64,000 bases of DNA from NCBI RefSeq assembly GCF_040807025.1, contig NC_090943.1, positions 142,620,264 through 142,684,263 on the forward strand, written 5' to 3'. This document shows positions 50,456 through 62,735 of this stretch, piece by piece. Each line of letters starts with the position of its first letter. Position 1 is the first letter of the stretch. The notes beneath the pieces were generated by a model. The model was not told the origin of the DNA. It did no database searches and saw only the letters and a program-made list of their open reading frames with translations. This DNA is from Struthio camelus (Eukaryota > Chordata > Aves > Struthioniformes > Struthionidae). The position numbers and the translations under genes were made by a program.

Positions 50456-53400
50456 TTTTTTAGCCCCGTCCATCTCAAAGCTGACCCTTGATGGGAGAAT
50501 AAGAGAACGCAACTGTAAAGACCATAGTCGCTGGTTAGTTGGCAAAAAAATATATGCCTCGCTTTCTTTACGAAATTTAAGGAAGAATTTTTATAAAATC
50601 TGTTTTAGTGGAAAACTGTGTTTTGGGTTGATAACCCATACTAATCATGATGCATTTTTTTTAATCTCATAACTCTGGTGTGTGAAGTTGGATTTTATGT
50701 TTTTGGATGAGCAGTGTGTCAGGTGCAGAAGAGAGCAAGCAGGTGTGGCTTCTATTTAAAAAAAAAAAAACAAAAAAAATTTGTGAAGAATGATGCAGTC
50801 TGATGCAGTCACCAGTTTGACTACCCTGTGACTCATACTCCTACCTGGTTTACAGTGCATGCTTAGTAGCAGATACAGACTGTTTCAGGAAAGCATAGCC
50901 CTTAATGTTTAGGGAATTTTATATGATTTATTGCATACACTTCCCTCTTCTGCTTCGTTTGACTGTCTCTTCTGCCTTTAGTCTCGCTTTGTCACGAGTT
51001 CATTCCCTCTTTTTCCTTTGCTGAAGTTCTGATTTGTTCCAGGGTCTAAATCTGCATGGGAGTTTGAGACGGAAGAAATTGCCATTAACGGCCTATGATT
51101 ATTCTAGGAAATCTTTTAGACTGACTGCTTTTAGACATTTTTGCTTCTTGGGTTTGGATGGGGAACTGTTGTAAGTGAGCTAAGGTGGCAAATAGGGCAA
51201 AAATTATCAATGTATCTTTTCCTTCTTTAAATGTACAGCCGAGCTGGTAGAAATCTACTATAGGGTTTTTGATAGGCTGTATATGTTTTTGGAGGGGGAG
51301 AGCTGCAGAGAAATCTGTCGCACAGGATGATGTCATCTTGTGAAATTTTTGGATGCCCAAGCAGACGTTTTTTCCCTGCAGCCAGTATTTGCTGTTCAAA
51401 ACAACTGATAGGAAGTGTGGTAGGAATTCTTCGGTCAGCATCCTCCCCATGGAAACCAGAACACTTCACGTCTGGGAACGAAAGCCGGTCGCGTCAGCGT
51501 TGCCTGTTAAAGCAACTGACATCACAGATGTCTTAAGCTTTGACTGAGCTACTGTACCAATCGGTGCCAATAGGAAAATAAAACCATGCTATTTAAGCCA
51601 TGTATAACTCTGTTTAAATGGAGAATGTAATTTGTGTGTTTTAATTTAGCCTGTGATCCAAGACAATAATTTTACTGGGTCAGAGAAAGGCAGATCTGTG
51701 AGCATTGATGCTTCTAGGAGTGAAAAAATGACTCCCCCCCCCCCGCCTGTCATGAACTATTGTGCAGAGATTTGCTTTTCTCAACTGGCAAAGGTTAACT
51801 TGTCCCCCCACCCCTGACCACCACTGGAACTATTAATACTAATAGCGGGGGTAAGTATTTTTAACTGGTTAGGAGAAATGTGGGTGTTTTAACTTCTCAT
51901 TCTGAAAGACCTGAGCTTTAAAGGGAAACTGAAGCCTATACCTTTATTTTCATCACAGCTTTATGTACAGACACTGCTCTCTTGCTTCCGTTCATTCTCT
52001 TTACTGCAGATGAGAATCCAACTCTTCTTTTGAACCAGAATGCTCTGTTTGATCCCAAAGGCAGGCAGAGCAGGAGCAAAGAAGGAAATACAGCATACAC
52101 ATGTATGCCACGTGGAGTCTTCCATGGATGCCCTCAAACTAGGGAGGCCACCTGCCACAAAATCAAAGACAGTAACAGATGCTGCTGTCATCTTGGATGG
52201 TTGACAGCCCATGTAGAATAAGAAAGAAGTTCTGAATCTTACTGCTAGGAAGGTTATGTTTTTGGAGGAGTCGCAGCACTCTCTTTAAATACTTGCTGCT
52301 GGTTTAACCTTCTCCAGTTCATTTTGTGTGAATTCTGCGTTGCAATAGACTGGCAATAGCTAGCGAAGGCTGGCTGGCCGCATTTGTACAGCTGGAACAA
52401 TTCAAGTCGCAGTGTTCACCTGATCCCTCTTTCAGCATGTGTGTGGACCTGCTCATCAGGCCCCATTTTTTTTTTTTCAACAATGCTTTCACATGCACAC
52501 AAAAAGAGAAGAGGAGTAGGTGATTCGGATGCACAATCACATCTGAAGGGTTCTGAAGGTTTTGGTTAAAATCATGGGAAATGAATTTGTCTTGTTTTGA
52601 CAGAATAGTGTTGCAGGGGTTTTTTATTTGTTTTTTACATTAATACACTTGACTATACTCAAAAGGATAAGATACATGCCTATAGGCAAGAAAGGGTGTT
52701 CAGCAGAAAGTAGTGGTTGGGGCAAGCCGTCTCTGAGAAGATGCTGCATGGGCCTCTGTCATTCCAAACGCAAAATAAAGGCTCGGTAGGGCAAGCGGGA
52801 CTTGCATGAAGCTCAGCAGGAAAAGCGAAACTTTGGTGAGATGATGTACAGGATCAGTTTTGTAATCCAGTTGTTTGGCTACTGTGTCCCTGTTAACTTG
52901 TTTAATTACCAGGGTTCAAAGGTGTCTGGGGCGGGGGGGAGGCAGGCTTAGACATTTGCTACACAAATGGCATAGCCAAAAAATGAAGACACATGTAGTG
53001 CTGCGTGTTTAGGACTTGTGTGTGGCTGAGTTGAGAGATCCTTTTGAGTGTGACTTGGAAACCCAGCACCAGCCTCTGGGAAGGATATGTTGCTCAGAAA
53101 CAGTAGAGGGGGAAGGATTATAGCATATTCTATGGTATGTGATGACAAACTCTTTAAGTAGAAGCTAGAGTTATGGTATGATAGTAAATCAGCCCTGATC
53201 CTCTCTAGACATGGCTGGGACGATAGAAGGGTGAGATGATTAATACACAGAACTGCTCATGGTATCAGATTTAGCCTGTGAAGTGCTTTCAGATCCTCTA
53301 GGAGGACAGTTGCTATAGAAACATAATATGTGAATTTAGACGAACTTCTTAAATGAATTTTTACGGAGAACCTGAATTTGACTTCAAAGCTGATAGTGTC

Positions 53401-55639
53401 TTAAAACAGTATGTAAATAGAAGAGATTCTGATGTTTAAAAAACTGCTTTTCCTTATTCTTAAAAAGAGGCTCAGAGATGCACTTGAAGTCCTGGTTATT
53501 ATTTTTAAACCTTGCGAGTTAAATGCACTACTAAAGATGCACAGCATGGACCCACAGGTCTGCAAGAGCTGTTCTAGATACCTGTAGGATGGATGCAGAT
53601 GTGCATGCACCACCTTTCTGAGCCAGGAGCATGCTGTGCAGACTTCTTGATGGCAGCTGAGCTAGGCTGGCCTTGTCAGCTCCTGCTCATGTAGTCCCTG
53701 TGGTGAGTGTGGGAGCGAGCATTAGGGATGTCACAGCAGTGCTCGGGAGGCAGAAGGAGGTGCTGGCAGAGGGAGGAAGTAAAAGAAACAATAGCGGCAG
53801 TCTGTCTGGGTGGCAACAGAGGACAGGAGGAGGAAGAGGTGGTGGGAGTGAGGCTCCATTACCAGATGTTGGGAAATGCTTACCCTGCAAGGATGAGGCT
53901 CTTTGCCAACCCTGTTTCAGGACCACGGCTCTCATTTCTCACCTGTAACTCTCCCAGAACAACTGAGTAGTCTTAAATACTTTGATGCTTAGGAAACTTT
54001 CTGGTATCTTTTTAACAAAAAGTTGCTTTGCTAATAGGTATTTCCGGTTAAAACTAACGGCTAGAATTAGGCTTGTCTAGAAGAAAGAGACATATGGCAA
54101 GCAAATGGCCCTTTTTAATGAGCCTCCCACTCAGCAGTTGGCCGCTCACCCAGTTTGTGTGTGGCACAGCATTTGAGCAGCATCTTAGTGCCAGAAAAAA
54201 AAACCCTGCAACCTTTTGGTTGGCTGGGGGGGAGGGGGGACAGAACGGTACAGGGTGGGACACACACATTGTAATGTAGCTGTTAAAGAAAGACAAAGCA
54301 TATTAGCTTCTTTGACAATTTATTACAAAAACTGTAGAAAAATGTTCCAGAACCTGATTTAGAGAGCTGAAAGGCATCCGGTTCTTTACCTCTCAATGGT
54401 GCTTATGTACCATACATACTTTCTCATGGCATGTGAGTTTTTTTTTTTTTTTAATGACAAATAAAATAACATAATACCTTACTTCTAAAAGTCACTGTAG
54501 TCCAAAAGGCCATAGTAAGTGATTACAGCTGACCTACACAATCATATTAAGTTTAACTTCCTCAAATACTTACCTGAAAATACTGTATTTGGTAGCCAGT
54601 AGGGCATTTGGAGGGTTTATAGCACTGCTGGCCCTAAGCCCTATGAGTTGCTAATATGGTATGTAAAATTTATGTTGACCCAGGCTCTGCTGTCACTAAT
54701 GGCTGTGTGGCTGATCTAAGAGAAATCCATTGCCAAGGTGTAGCTGCATAAGGGGTCATGCAAGTAAAAATGTACTTATTCCTAACTTCCTCATTCAACC
54801 TTATGACTTCAAATGAACTTGTAGCAAGGTCAGGCTGTCCTTCAACATTTAACTTTGCCTGATGAAGAATATTCTGTGCTATGGCTGTGAATTTTAATGG
54901 TGGATCTAATGCTGATGTTTGATTTTCCCAAAGTGCAGTGAGTTTGCTTGCAGTAAATGCGGGATTACCTTGCTCTCCATCATCCTGCTAGTCACTTCTT
55001 CTGAAGCTCTGCTTCCTCAGAAATCCAGGGGTGTTGCTTGTCCTTCTACCTTCTAGCAGTAATATGGTAATGCTCTCCCAGCCACTCAGTGAGCACTTTG
55101 AAAGCGCAAAGTACTTTGCCACCTTCTGCTTGCAGTTGGGGACTACTCAGCCCTTAGCTAAAGAGCCAGGCGCTTATTTGGCAGACTGCTGCTTTGAGCA
55201 CTGTAATCCCATGGTGGTTTGGTTGGGTCCTTTGTCACTACAGGAAAGAGGTTGGTTAAGTATTTCTACAGGGAGAAGAGGGGCGTGGTTCGAACGTGTT
55301 TTTGGGATTGATTACAAGAAGAATGGGAGGTATCGGGAGTTGCCTAGGGTTGTTGCAGAACACAAGTAACACTGCTTGATACTGTGTTTGCATCCATCTT
55401 CCGGTGCCATTATCAAATTATCAAAATTCTTTTTTTTTTTTTTTTTGCTCTTCAGAAGAAGATAGGAAACAATTAGCAGCAGAATTATGTGCATCCAGCT
55501 CTTTCAACAAGACACAAACTAGTAATTGCAAAGTAAAGTAACTTCTCTAAGTCCATCATGTTAGCAACGCAGTTCTTGTCCAAGCAGCTTGGAAACGGAG
55601 ACTACATATAGTCTTAGCCAGTACTCAGTCACTAGACCT

Positions 55640-55680
55640 GAAATTTTACGTACCTGTGATATATTAATATCACAAATTTC
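55640..55680. repeat. Nested inverted repeat
   Basis: An inner stem with 8-bp arms (TGTGATAT 55655-55662 / ATATCACA 55667-55674) and loop ATTA is enclosed by outer arms GAAATTT (55640-55646) and AAATTTC (55674-55680), with an asymmetric bulge on the left side. It lies in intron 2. It is AT-rich, so chance is possible. Confidence 0.75.
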
Positions 55681-58600
55681 CAAGAATGTAGAATAAAGTT
55701 ACTTAGTTACTTATTTATTTTAAAGTAAAATAAAACTAAATTTCTTTTCCTCAAGTTTTGAAAAATGAACCACGATATGAATGCTTCTGAGAGGATTACT
55801 CTGCCCAAATCAACGGCAGTAAACATCTGCTACCTTTTGTGACGTGAGGCCTTTTTTCTTTTTTTCTCTTCAGGCTAAGAAAACTTTCTGGCTTAAACAG
55901 CCATTATGTTCATAAGCTGTGATGATGAGTAGGAGCTGTGCTGCATGTAGATAGAAGCATGTACTTTGAAGGGCTGTTCAGCTGGTAAAACTGTTCTAGC
56001 TTACCTATATCGTAGGAACCAATGTGTGTCCTGTTTGCCTGTCTCTGATATTTGCTGTCGTATGTAGTGATGGTCAGTATTGATTACTTTTTATTGTTCA
56101 GCTTCCTAGTCAGTCGCAGTGATCTTTGGATGCGTTTATAAAATGAAATGGAGGAAAAAGTAAGAATTGCTGGTGGGGGCCTTACCTTGAACAACAGCAA
56201 GTCTTGCTCTTCAGAATCTAAAATGAAAATTTCAACTGTTGCATTTTAAAAGGTAACACCTGAGTAACACTTGATGGTCGTTGTAATTTAGTTGGATCAG
56301 TTTTAAAAAAAAAAAACCCTCTCTTTTTAAAGGCTGACTTAAATGTTTGTGAAGCTCAAAATCTTGTATGTATAGCTGTTTGGAAAACTCAAAGATGAGA
56401 TCTGATTGGTTAACACTTGCCCTAGGCTTTACTGTCATTGACTGCAAAAGAAACCAACAACAGAAATGACTTGAATGATTTGGGGCGGATTAGGTTTTTG
56501 TTTGTTGTTTTCCTTAATTGGAGGGGTTATCTCCTGAACTGAGACAGAATACTTGGACTAGCATTTCTGTAAATGCTGGCCTGCCTTCTGGGAATTGCGT
56601 GTACTAAACAAAAACCTGCAGCTGAAAAAAAAAGTAGTCCTGCTGTGTGAGGAATCACTAAGAGGAATAAAATGCCCACTCTTAAATAATATCCGCAAAC
56701 ATTTTCTCTGAAACTTTAATTAAAAAATAACCTTGTGTGTGAATTTCCCACGTTTGAGGTCTATTAATTATATGCAACCAAAACTTTATGCATGGTAGGG
56801 AATATCATATCATGGCCGCCTTAGGGCAGATATAAGCATAACCCAGAAGTTTGTCTTGAATGATTGGCCTTGTAGTTCCAAGGCTTAGTAACCCTTGTCA
56901 AGTAATTCTTCATCGGTTATATTCTTCATTTAAAAGAATCATTAGTTTTCAGTCTTGGTAATTCCTTATCAGAGGAGAATTTTTTCTTTTCCTGCTATAA
57001 GAGGAGGGTGACTATGGCACGTGCTTCAATGCCAAAACTTTTGTGTAACGTGCAGAGTAAATTGAAAAGCAAACAGTATCAGCAAGTGACTAGATGAAGA
57101 TCTTAATTGGCTTCTCAGATCAGAGAAATACTCTCTATATGTATAAATAAATACAAAGAATTTTGTAGAAGCATGTAATGTTTCCTGAGTTTAGCAATGG
57201 GGTTTTTCTCAACAAAATAACAAAACTCCCACTAATTTCAATGGGAGCAGAGCTAGAATACTGACAAGGGCTCTTGAGAAGAGCCTGTTTCTAAGTATGT
57301 GGAAAATACTTGTATTCTCTATTTTTCTGCTTATGTTGCTTTGGTTCAATAGCGGAGCGGTATGAAGAAGCAGTTTGAATGACTTGTAGTTATTTGAACA
57401 TGTTGTCTGAGTTCTAGGGGCTTGTTTGCATGAGGAGGAGGGGTAGAGGTTACAAATGAGAGAGTTTCAGCTTCACTCAGAAGCAACTAAGGTTCATAAG
57501 CTTGTTGCCTTAAATGTTGAAAATAAGGTTAACCCAGAGGCTATAAAAGAATTTCTATCTATATCTGCTTTGGAATAAATTACAGTTAGATGAGTGTAAT
57601 GCCCAAGGGTGGATATAGGATATGAAGATACTTAGATCTCTTTAGTTGATTCCACTTTAAATGCAGTTCAGACAAAGCAATAACAACAAAAATGTGTACC
57701 TACAAACTCAGGACATATAAGTATATTATCATTCATTTTAAACACGCTAAATTAGTCACTCCTACCCACCCATAGCAATGGATTTATGGGTATTGCTTTT
57801 TGGAGCACCAGATCCAGATTTTTTACTCTTAGCCACTGTGGCTCAGAAACATGATAGGAATGAAGAATAATATAAATGTATTTTCCACTAAAAAGAGCAG
57901 GTGCATCTGAATATACAAGGGGATTATTTTATTTAGAAGAAGAGGTGCTCTTATTAAGGGTTGGGTTGCAGACTGTTTGAAACATATCCAATCAAATATT
58001 TAGAAACAGATGCACTTGAATGTTGCTTCTCTTCTCCTCCCTTCCCACAGATGCAACTGCATGCATTCAAACTAGTTGATAAAGATTAACTCTGTATAGT
58101 ATCCTCTTATTAAAAAAAAACAAAACTATTGCTTTACAAAATGAATCAAATCTAATGTTTTATGCAAATATATAGGATTTTTCATTGATTAGAATGACAG
58201 TACAGAAGTCATTAGATAGTAAATGTAAAATCCCACAGTACTGCTTCTGTGGATGTCTTTCAGTCTAGTGGTAGGTTTTTGGATGGAGCTTCTTGTTTTT
58301 ATGTTCTCAATTTACATTTACAAACTATGCTACATGGGTGTTTTCGGTTCTAATTTACAGGTACCTAATAACCATGATACTTGATTATTCCAGAATGTCC
58401 GGTGAAAAGAGATGACATAATCTTGTATCTGCAAACCAGTGCAGGTGCAAAAGATTTCAGGCCAGCATGAAGATCAAACTTTAGGTGTCAACACAAGTGT
58501 TCTTTTAAATAGTGTAAACAACCAGGCAGATTATTCTTAGCTGTGATTTACAAACCCACCAGAAATTTGATTGTATCCACGTTATAATACAACATTTCAC

Positions 58601-58819
58601 TTTAAGTTGGAAAGTCAGAGAGTTATTTTGTCAGTCAGGTTTGGCAGATTGTCACTAGTATTTGCTGTCCTTTTGAGCATGAATGGCATCACCTGAATGT
58701 TTTCAGTTGTTGCTCAATAATCTCTTGCTAACTAACACAGAACTAAAGTGAGCATGTGAAGAACAGCTAGGAGATTGCTTAGACTTGTGTAGACTTGCGT
58801 AGAGATTTAGTAAGTTTCT

Positions 58820-58842
58820 GGGGTGGGGGGGGGGGAGGAGGG
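58820..58842 (+). repeat. G-rich tract, potential G-quadruplex
   Basis: G4-T-G11 (the G11 at 58825-58835) is followed by AGGAGGG. Four or more G runs with 1-nt loops fit a quadruplex pattern in the nascent GAREM1 transcript strand. Confidence 0.8.
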
Positions 58843-60438
58843 AAGGAACACTGATAGTTGAAGGGGGGGAAAAAAGTTAGATTTTCCTTTGGCAGATGTA
58901 TTGACTTCAGGCATTGGTGTTTGACCTGGGTTATATATGTGAATTTGATGTCTGTAGTTGTATTGATTGTGCTATTCCTAAATATAGCAAAGTCACTTTT
59001 AGATTTGTGCTCTCCGTTTGTTTTGCAGTTATTCAGAATATATGTTGTTCTGTGATCTATTAAGCATGATAATTCTCTGAATTCAATACCTTAATGATTA
59101 GGTTCTGAGTAAAAGCTTTCTGATCTTAAAAGAACTGTAAAAAGTAGCAGTTTTTAAAACATCTTTATGCTAGAGTTGACTAGCAGAAATTTTTAATGGT
59201 CTTTTTGAATAGCTGTTGAATGTGAGAGTGGTTTCTAGGCTATGTAAAGAAATTAAAAACTTCCCTTTTTCACTGTATGAAAATTGTTTTGCTAATTTGT
59301 CTTTAGGCAAAGTTCATTACTGCTTTTCTAAAAAGTAACTGGTATATGGTCTTGAAGGCTGCTTTGTGTTAGAATAAAACCTGCGAAGGTCTCAAATGAT
59401 GTCGCTAGGTTTTCTAGGCTTTGAGTTCTGTAAAGCTTTCCACTAAGAGCCTGAGATTTGCTGGTGCTGCAGGTAGTTCTGTGCTTCCTGTGACAGATGC
59501 ACACTTTCAGTGGATGGGTGCACTTTTAGTAGGCATACTTTTTACCTTGTGGTTCCTCATCTCCCTTATGGAGAGAGAAATTTGTTTCAGGGATGTTGGA
59601 ACCGGAGGGCTCTGAGGTCTGGGATCCTCCAGTGGCTGGAGGGGTCCTGGCTCCTTTTGTTCACTGGCTGTTGCCCAGCAGTTTGGGCAAGGCTCCACAA
59701 GATACCTTAGTTCTATGGAAGCATTCATTTGTGATGAGCTCTAGATGGGTAACTGTGAGTTATAAGGAGAGGGGGAAAAACAGAATTTAGTTCGCTTCCA
59801 ATTCTACCTTGTTACCTTTCAGAAATTCTTTAGGAGTGTCACTGATGGATTATGAGCTCTATGTTTTTTTCAAAACCACTGTCTGGAGATAAACATCTTA
59901 TTATCGGTGAAAAGAGATTTGTCTTTGCAAAGGCAAGACAATGGGCCATCCTGGTGGTGTTTGCCAGACATATGGCTTTCCTGCCTGTGAACGTGCTATT
60001 GAAGGTGCTCTGTTCAGAATGTGTCGCTACTGTTAGGCCATAAGAACAAGGAAACTTCCTGAGCGAGGTCTGGGAAGAAGAGTCGTAGCCTGTAGAGAAG
60101 TTACACTATCCCTCAGCTTAGGGAAGTGTGTTTGTGTGCAGATAGTGCAGGCTGACATGGTGGAAGATGAGAAGGGATTTCTGACTTTGGATTGAAGCAT
60201 GCACCTGGGCTTGTGCTAGAGGGACTCAGAATTAAGGATAGTCACTAACGTAGCCTGATCCTGAGTGGACACTGTTTTTAAAAGTACCAGGTATCTGTCT
60301 AGAGAGGAGTATTTGTGAGAACAGTCGTAATCTGGCATGGAGTTCCCGCATTCTGTCCCTGGGGACACAGATGCAAAACCGAGTGTGTCACGTAGTTGTA
60401 ATGGAAAACGTCTGTCCAGCCACTAACATCTCAAAAGT

Positions 60439-60660
60439 AGCAGCAGCCTTTTGGCTAGCTGCTGCTGGAGTCTAACTGTGATCTCCGTTTGCCGGCTGCG
60501 CCTGGACTCCGTAGGTCTCTGCAGGACGGAGCAACTGCGCTCGCAGAGGTGCCTGACCGCTGGCACGCGGCCAGGGCTGCAGAGCGCGAGGGCGCGCGGG
60601 CTCAGAGCACAGCCCGACACCTGTCACGCAGTCTTTGCATGCAACTCCGTTTGGGTAAAC
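60439..60660. promoter_or_regulatory. Isolated CpG-rich pocket in intron 2
   Basis: About 18 CpGs fall within roughly 165 bp (60485-60650), including a CGCGCG cluster near 60591-60598, in otherwise CpG-poor intron. A 9-bp-arm hairpin (AGCAGCAGC 60439-60447 / GCTGCTGCT 60458-60466) sits at its left edge and a 10-bp palindrome TTGCATGCAA at 60635-60644 at its right edge. A possible splice donor (GG|GTAAAC, GT at 60655) follows. It could be an alternative first exon or promoter, an intronic enhancer, or a chance GC-rich patch. No recognised protein is encoded. Confidence 0.45.
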
Positions 60661-62680
60661 AGAGTGTAAGTCACTAGAGGAAGTAATAAAGACAATAATT
60701 TACAATCTTAAACTCATGATGTAATCGGGATGCTTATAGGAGGGGGTTTTGTGTTTCCTGTTTTATTAGTATTATCTTCTGTTGCAAAACCATTCCTGTT
60801 GCAGCATCTGTTTCTAGGTGTGTTTATTATTAGCAGATGGAACTTTTGTTTCATCCACAAATTGAACTTTTAACTCGGGTGTATATACATTAAAACTATT
60901 TTGCTGTTTTTGAGTTCTTGCAAGATGCCAGTCTCCAATTTAACGTTGTCCACCGACTGTATAACGTTAGACCTGGTTTGAGTCTAGCTTACGTGGCATT
61001 CTTCTTTCATGATAAGTCTGCATAGCCCATTTCCTCTAAAAATACTTCGTTCTATACCCTTTTCCCTTTTTCCTCTCTTCATCCTACTGAAGCTGGCCAG
61101 TAAAAATCCTTTTGTGAAAAGCCTTTGGTCTATACTTTGACTGCTTGCAAATAAATGTGTATTTGACAGAGTAGTTAGTTGCAGCCTGCTTTAAATCTAA
61201 CATGTTAACAAATGTTTTAAGCAGTAGTGAAATCTCACTAACGAGGGCTTAAATCATATAGCTGAAGTGTAAGAATGCAAACTTGTCAAGTGTTGTAGTT
61301 ATAATATCTAAAATGACCTTTCAGAAATCAGTCCTGGTTCATTGCCAAGAGTTTGGGGTGGCTGGGGTGGGGGTGTTTGGTTTTTTTTGTTTTGTTTTTT
61401 GTTTTTTAAAGTGGGAAAGGTGTTTGAGTTGGATTTTTTTTCTCTTTTTTTCTCCTTGTCTTGGAAGCTAGTACACCCAGAAATGCAAAAGTATCATTCC
61501 AGCAACTAGTCTTTAAAAATGTAATGTTTAAAAATTTTTAACACTATGCTGCAGAACACTGCAAGTATTCAGGGGAAAAAATGGTTATGTAACTTCCCAA
61601 ACTTCTTACTTTAATTAAACTGCAGCTGATCTTAAGCTATATTTAGAAGCTACTTCCAAATTAAAATAATGCTTGTACTAGTTGGGGAGAAAACTGGTGA
61701 ATAAACCCCTTAAATATTTTTGAAATGGAGATATGAAACCATTTTTATTACATGCATGGATCCTTTGCACTGAAGTGTGTAGTACCTAGTTCAAACATAG
61801 CCTACGTGATTACAGGAAACATGCTCGCACATGTATGTGTAAATGTACACAGTGATATCTGTGATCAGTCAGCAGACTACAGCTCATTTTCTTAATACTC
61901 GAATTCTTTTTGAAGAAAAGTGAATCTCTGTACCTCATGTTTAATGTCAAACTTAGTTTAACTAGTTAGAGAGTTTATGGTAGTGGTTTATTTTATATAT
62001 ATTTCTAGAGCACCCATAGTACCCTAAAGCACTATTCAGATATATTAGACAACTAGCCCTTGTGGGAAACTTTCAACCTACTAAAGGCAGATGACATAAG
62101 AGAGAAAGAGGAGGTGGTAGCAGTCAGAATGCATACATTTAGTGTTCTCTTTAAACCTGCACTGATCTTACTTGAATTGGTATGTGATTTAATTCATTTT
62201 TTTTTCCTTTCTCCTTTTTTCAAGCTGGCATCCTCTTCCCCAACTGAGTGATGCTTCCTGCCTCCCGTTCTTGGTGGGGAATCTGTGTGTTCTGCCAGCA
62301 AGCAGCTGTCATCTGAAACAATCTGTTCTGTGCTCTGGCGTAGGCTGGGTGCTCAAAGGGGAGCTCTGTTGATTCTTACACATTAGGAGATTAGCGAGTG
62401 ACTTCAACCTCCCCTGGTTATTAGGGCTTAAAGACCAGCTGCAGAATGAAATATCTGGAGCCTGTTTCACTGCCTTTCCACAGTGAAGTGGGATGAGGTT
62501 ATATGTTGAAGGGGGGAAGGGTCTGGCGTTCTTGCATCTGTAGATGCCATAAGGGCATGAAGGTGGGTGTGGAGAGGGGAAATTTGGGAATTCTTTTTTT
62601 TTTTTTTTTAGGAGTTTATTAAGTAAGGGGATTTTATTTTGTTTGGGGTTTTGGGTGGAGTGAAACATAAGTATTATGTC

Positions 62681-62735
62681 TATATACATATATGTTATAG
62701 ACATTATATATGTGTGTGTGCGTGTGTATATATAA
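62681..62735 (+). repeat. TA/TG simple repeat
   Basis: Imperfect TATATACATATATG sequence runs into a TG/CG repeat and back to TATATA. It is similar in kind to the longer repeat at 50.2 kb. Confidence 0.85.

Noticed and set aside
50354-50545. Minus-strand open frame of Ile-Tyr and Thr-His repeats
   Set aside because: Direct translation of the TA and GT microsatellite.
62594-62620. Poly-T with adjacent TTTATT, read on the minus strand as AATAAA plus poly-A, suggesting a processed retrocopy
   Set aside because: The AATAAA lies only 5 nt from the A run, closer than normal cleavage spacing, and no recognisable gene body lies upstream on the minus strand.
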